From JBHJGU01 sp050331475 (lineage in GTDB: Bacteria > Pseudomonadota > Alphaproteobacteria > Caulobacterales > Maricaulaceae): a DNA stretch of 16,455 bases. Of the stretch, positions 13,446-16,455 are shown one piece after another. The stretch is from assembly GCA_050331475.1 (NCBI GenBank), contig JBHJGU010000018.1, positions 1 through 16,455 on the forward strand, in the 5' to 3' direction. The notes under the pieces are model-generated. The model ran no database searches. It was not told where the DNA came from and saw nothing but the letters and a program-made list of their open reading frames with translations. A program made the position numbers and the translations under genes. Position 1 is the first letter of the stretch. Each line of letters opens with the position of its first letter.

Positions 13446-14555
13446 TTAACCCGTTTCCTCCGTTAAGAAGGCGACGAGTTCAGTCTCGTCGTGAAGCGGG
13501 CTAACCCGCGCTTTGCCAATCCGGTCAGGCAGGATGAATTTCAACCGCCCACCTTCGGCTTTTTTATCGTCTCGCATGCGCGCGATCAGCGCGGCCGGGT
13601 CGAAAGGCGCGCCGGGGATCTCGCAAAGCTGGGTGGCCAGGCCCGCCGCGCGCAAATGCGCCTCGGCTCGGTCCGCGTCCGCCTGGGGCGCCCGGCCGAG
13701 CCGAACAGCGAATCGAAACGCCATCGCCATGCCCACGCCGACGGCTTCGCCGTGCAGCAGGTCCGGGCCGTATCCGGTCTCCGCCTCCAAGGCGTGGCCG
13801 AAGGTGTGGCCAAGGTTCAAGAGCGCCCGCTTGCCGGCTTCGCGCTCGTCCTCCGCTACGATGGCGGCTTTGGCGGCGACGCAAGTTGAGACCATGTCAA
13901 CCAGAGCGTTGGGCTCTTGGGCGAACACCGCCTGCCGGTGAGCCTCAAGCCATTCGAAGAACGCCGCATCGCCCAGGAGCGCGTATTTCACCACTTCTGC
14001 ATAACCGGCGCGAAACTCCCGTTCGGGCAGGGTTTTGAGCGTCTCAACATCGGCGAGCACCAGAACCGGTTGGTGGAATGCGCCCACGAGGTTTTTGCCG
14101 CGCGCCGTATTGATGGCGGTCTTACCGCCGACGGAGCTGTCGACTTGGGCCAATAGCGTGGTGGGGATTTGAATGAAGGGGCAACCGCGTTTGCAAATCG
14201 CCGCCGCGAAGCCGGTCAAATCGCCGATTACCCCGCCGCCTAAGGCGAGCACGGGTTCGGAACGGTCCACGCCCAACGCCAAAAGCTGATCGACCAATCC
14301 TTCGAGATCGCGGAAATTCTTACGCGCCTCCCCAGCCGCCAGCGTGATCGGATGGGTCATGACGCCATAGGCGCTAAGCATGGCCTCAAGCGGCTCAAGC
14401 CAGTGCGCGGCCACATGGGCGTCGGTGACGACAATGGCGCGTCCGCGCTTTAACGCCCGCGCCAGGCGTTCGGCTTCGCTGTGAAAAAGCCCTGCGCCGA
14501 CAACCACGTCATAGCTGCGCGCGCCTAACCCGACCCGAACCGTGCGCGCGCTCAC
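13446..14555 (-). CDS. aroB: 3-dehydroquinate synthase
   Basis: A 369-residue AroB, which converts DAHP to 3-dehydroquinate with NAD and zinc in the second step of the shikimate pathway (cytoplasm). Counting from the GTG start, the NAD loop GGGVIGDLTGF is at 106-116, IPTTLLAQVDSSVGGKTAIN at 130-149, KNLVGAFHQP at 154-163, EVVKYALL with likely metal ligand E187 and K190 at 187-194, LNLGHTFGHALE with H250 at 247-258, and LHGEAVGVGM with H268 at 267-276. I chose GTG at 14555 because it overlaps the aroK stop as GTGA, the usual coupling signal; an ATG at 14642 would add 29 residues of aroK-frame antisense-like sequence. All key residues are present. Confidence 0.95.
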   Translation of the reverse strand: MSARTVRVGLGARSYDVVVGAGLFHSEAERLARALKRGRAIVVTDAHVAAHWLEPLEAMLSAYGVMTHPITLAAGEARKNFRDLEGLVDQLLALGVDRSEPVLALGGGVIGDLTGFAAAICKRGCPFIQIPTTLLAQVDSSVGGKTAINTARGKNLVGAFHQPVLVLADVETLKTLPEREFRAGYAEVVKYALLGDAAFFEWLEAHRQAVFAQEPNALVDMVSTCVAAKAAIVAEDEREAGKRALLNLGHTFGHALEAETGYGPDLLHGEAVGVGMAMAFRFAVRLGRAPQADADRAEAHLRAAGLATQLCEIPGAPFDPAALIARMRDDKKAEGGRLKFILPDRIGKARVSPLHDETELVAFLTEETG

Positions 14556-15121
14556 GACGGTGATCCCGCTGCATCGGCGCGAAGCGCCTCGAGGACCAAG
14601 TCGACAGTCTTGTGGTGGGGGCCGTCCACGCTCTCCACGCAAATATCGGCCTGGGCGTAGATCGGATAGCGCTCGGCCATGAGCCGGCTCATCACCGCAT
14701 CAACGTCTTGGCCGCGCAAGAGCGGACGGGTGTCTCGGCGACGCACCCGTCGAACCAAAATCTCCAAATCCGCCTTTAACCACACCGTGAGCGCCTGCGC
14801 GCGCAACAGTGCCCGCGTCTCGTCTTGGATGAACGCGCCGCCCCCCGTGGCGAGCACTTTGGGCGGACCGTCCAGCAGGCGTTCGATCACCCGACGTTCT
14901 CCGGCGCGGAAATAGGCCTCCCCAAAGGCGGAAAACATGTCGCTGATCGAACAACCGGCTGCGGTCTCAATGGCTTCGTCAGCGTCGACGAAATCGATCG
15001 ACAACGCCAAAGCCAGCCGTCGGCCCACAGTGGTCTTGCCCGCGCCCATCAGGCCCACTAAGGCGATCGTCTTATCAATGCGGAAATGTGGCGCGTTAAG
15101 CGCTGATCCATCTTTCGCCAT
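14552..15121 (-). CDS. aroK: Shikimate kinase
   Basis: A 189-residue shikimate kinase that phosphorylates shikimate at the 3-hydroxyl using ATP. Walker A is GLMGAGKTT (23-31), the shikimate-binding aspartates are in DADE (46-49), FRAGE (71-75) and ATGGGA (91-96) supply further substrate contacts, and RRDTRPLL (128-135) is the lid arginine region, followed by RYPIYAQAD. There is an N-terminal extension of about 16 residues before the first strand, as in other alphaproteobacteria. No ribosome site precedes the ATG at 15121, and a promoter at 15130-15158 would start transcription almost at the ATG, suggesting a leaderless message. First gene of the aroK-aroB-CorC-type operon. Confidence 0.95.
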   Translation of the reverse strand: MAKDGSALNAPHFRIDKTIALVGLMGAGKTTVGRRLALALSIDFVDADEAIETAAGCSISDMFSAFGEAYFRAGERRVIERLLDGPPKVLATGGGAFIQDETRALLRAQALTVWLKADLEILVRRVRRRDTRPLLRGQDVDAVMSRLMAERYPIYAQADICVESVDGPHHKTVDLVLEALRADAAGSPS

Positions 15122-15129
15122 GGCAATTG

Positions 15130-15158
15130 GCTATACGCGCGAGGGCGGGCGGCGGCAA
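15130..15158 (-). promoter_or_regulatory. Predicted aroK promoter, probably giving leaderless mRNA
   Basis: On the minus strand TTGCCG (15158-15153) and TATAGC (15135-15130) are 17 bp apart. The -10 ends 8 nt before the aroK ATG, so transcription would begin at or within a base or two of the start codon. This fits the lack of a ribosome site in front of aroK. Confidence 0.45.
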
Positions 15159-15226
15159 CGCGCTCGCCGAATCGACTGGCGCCGGGCACAGTTCGGCGCG
15201 CTCTCGACCTAGAAAGGAACCGACCC

Positions 15227-15367
15227 ATGCGGGCGTTCGTTTGGATTGTGCTGGTGTTGGCTTTGGTCGCAGCGGCCGGATTTCTAGGCTTGCTCATCGC
15301 AGCCGAACGGCTTGATCCCCCACGCGAGGAGGTGCGTGTTGAGCTGCCTGATACGTTCGAGCGCTAG
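15227..15367 (+). CDS. Small single-span membrane protein
   Basis: A 46-residue peptide, MRAFVWIVLVLALVAAAGFL at its start, with one strong transmembrane segment (about 4-24). A short charged tail follows, ending ELPDTFER. A good ribosome site (AAAGGAA, about 15213-15219) lies ahead of the ATG. It diverges from aroK across 105 bp and overlaps the next gene by 32 nt in another frame, suggesting coupled translation. The ordered composition and the ribosome site support a real gene. Short membrane peptides of this kind are often seen beside aroK in alphaproteobacteria, from memory only; no function is known. Confidence 0.65.
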   Translation: MRAFVWIVLVLALVAAAGFLGLLIAAERLDPPREEVRVELPDTFER

Positions 15368-16455
15368 GGCGCTGGTGGCCGGGCTGGCGCTGAGTTGCGC
15401 CGCGTGGCCCGGGCGCGCCCAAGACCTGGAAGTCGCCGAACTGGGCGCGCCTGACCCGTTCCTCGTTGGCACGCTGTCGCCCGCGCCTGACGGACTGGGA
15501 ACGGACATGTGGGCGGGAACCTCCGCCGCGGGGGCCGAACCTCTCGTGTCCGCGATTGCGGAGCGCGATCTGAGCCACCCGGCCGCATTGGCGCTTAGCG
15601 CTGGGGTCTTACGTACGGCGGCGGCCGGCCCGGAGGGCGGCGGGCTGGCGTTGACCCAAGCTCGCGCGCGCGCGCTCTTAGCGCTGGGGTATCCGCGAGA
15701 CGCCGCTGAGGTTTTGTCCAAGACGCTGGGGGTTGAGGACGACAGCGGCGCCGCTCGGCTCTGGGTCGAGGCTTTATTCTGGTCCGGCGCCCGGGACCAA
15801 GCGTGCGCTGTCGCCCAGCGCGCGGGGCGAAATTTCTCTGAACCCTTTTGGGTGTGGGTGCGCGCGGGCTGTTTCGCCATGAACGGTGAGGGCCGGTCTG
15901 CGGAGCTGGCGGCCAATCTCGCCTTAAGCGCGGATGACGACCAGATACTGCACGCCCAAATCTTAGCGCTGACCGGAGCGCGTTTGTCCGCGCCGGACCC
16001 CGATCCGACGCGCGCTCTGTCGGTGAGCTTGGCGCAGGCGGGGGAGACGGCGTTATCTGCGGACATAATTGCGGCTTTGCCGCGAGCGGGATGGGCGAGC
16101 GCATTGGGCGACCCAAAACTCACGGAGGCGGCGCGCGCCCAGGCGGCTTGGCGGCTCGCGCGCGCGAGCTTGGGCGATCCGGCCGCGCTGACCGAAGCGC
16201 TGGCCGGGCCAACACGGTTAAACGGCGCGGAGGCGGAGAACGCCTTAAAGGCGGCGCTGGCGAGACGTGGCGCCGATCGGGCGGGCGCCCTGGCGGCCCT
16301 TTGGCTCGATGGATCCGAAGGCGTGCGCGCGCAGGCATTGGCGGCCGCGCTGGACGCGGCCGAGCCCCTGGCCGACACCATTGCCAACACCCCGTTGGCC
16401 CCCCCGAAAATCGCGGGCGCACCCGGCAGCCAACCGCCCAACACCCCACCTGGAG
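15336..16455 (+). CDS. Alanine-rich exported protein with TPR-like helices, 3' end off window
   Basis: An open frame of 373 codons runs off the right edge. It begins with a signal peptide (MLSCLIRSSARALVAGLALSCAAWPGRAQ is split here as charged start LIRSSAR, core ALVAGLALS, end PGRAQ). The mature part is made of alanine-rich helices resembling degenerate tetratricopeptide repeats, for example LTQARARALLALGYPRDAAE and ARLWVEALFWSGARDQACAV, then a proline-rich linker near the edge (GAPGSQPPNTPPG). The start is GTG at 15336 or TTG at 15339: AGGAGG at 15327-15332 is 3 nt from the first and 6 nt from the second. I do not recognise the family. It overlaps the small membrane protein gene and is probably cotranscribed with it. 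A long opposite-strand frame here is a composition artefact. Confidence 0.75.
   Translation, partial: MLSCLIRSSARALVAGLALSCAAWPGRAQDLEVAELGAPDPFLVGTLSPAPDGLGTDMWAGTSAAGAEPLVSAIAERDLSHPAALALSAGVLRTAAAGPEGGGLALTQARARALLALGYPRDAAEVLSKTLGVEDDSGAARLWVEALFWSGARDQACAVAQRAGRNFSEPFWVWVRAGCFAMNGEGRSAELAANLALSADDDQILHAQILALTGARLSAPDPDPTRALSVSLAQAGETALSADIIAALPRAGWASALGDPKLTEAARAQAAWRLARASLGDPAALTEALAGPTRLNGAEAENALKAALARRGADRAGALAALWLDGSEGVRAQALAAALDAAEPLADTIANTPLAPPKIAGAPGSQPPNTPPG

Noticed and set aside
13443..13452. Palindrome GGGTTAACCC at the aroB stop
   Set aside because: It is short, without a loop, and overlaps the stop codon; no good reason to call it a site.
14556..14642. N-terminal 29-residue extension of AroB from an ATG at 14642
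   Set aside because: It overlaps aroK by 88 bp, is Arg/Gly-rich and unlike AroB; the GTGA overlap start fits better.
15284..16444. A 386-codon open frame on the minus strand
   Set aside because: It is Ser/Ala/Pro low-complexity antisense to the exported-protein frame, which has a signal peptide, a ribosome site and sensible helices. High GC keeps the opposite frame open.
1..16455. tRNA, rRNA, CRISPR array, transposase, integrase or B12 riboswitch
   Set aside because: I looked for these on both strands and saw no convincing example; a covariance-model search was not possible here.

Overview
The window is high-GC DNA from an alphaproteobacterium. The gene content and order fit Caulobacterales, Hyphomonadales or a close relative, but the sequence alone does not fix the genus. 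The pointers are an SUV3/MgpS-type helicase next to a DUF3108 protein and rpmB, the trio of J-domain protein, cobS and cobT with a divergent bolA, and an aroK-aroB-CorC/HlyC-type operon. Most of it is ordinary chromosomal core.

Layout: 1-2520 (minus) is the helicase, cut by the left edge. 2680-3462 (minus) is a secreted DUF3108 protein. 3671-3967 (plus) is rpmB (ribosomal protein bL28) with a good sigma-70 promoter. 3968-5596 is a low-GC insert that ends in a second, 139-bp copy of the rpmB 3' end (5597-5735). The insert holds only two genes, both on the minus strand: a 66-residue precursor peptide (5247-5447) and an ATP-grasp ligase of the microviridin/MvdC-MvdD type (4086-5195). Together they look like a minimal graspetide (omega-ester or omega-amide RiPP) pathway. 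Beyond the repeat lies an exported amidohydrolase (5787-7469, plus).

7483-10313 (minus) is cobT and cobS, the ATPase subunits of aerobic cobaltochelatase, preceded by a 300-bp spacer with a 14-bp perfect hairpin beside the cobS start and 18-bp-spaced repeats. 10615-11241 (minus) is the J-domain protein and 11310-11576 (plus) is bolA. 15121-11581 (minus) is a tight operon: aroK, aroB, a DUF21-CBS-CorC_HlyC membrane protein and a small exported protein. Divergent from aroK are a 46-residue membrane peptide and an alanine-rich exported protein that runs off the right edge.

The most interesting item is the graspetide mini-island inside the rpmB locus. It leaves rpmB intact, strands a 3' fragment of rpmB before the amidohydrolase, carries no visible integrase or transporter, and supplies rpmB with a UUCG-loop intrinsic terminator written in the antisense of the ligase's own C-terminal codons. 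No tRNA, rRNA, CRISPR array or transposase was seen.
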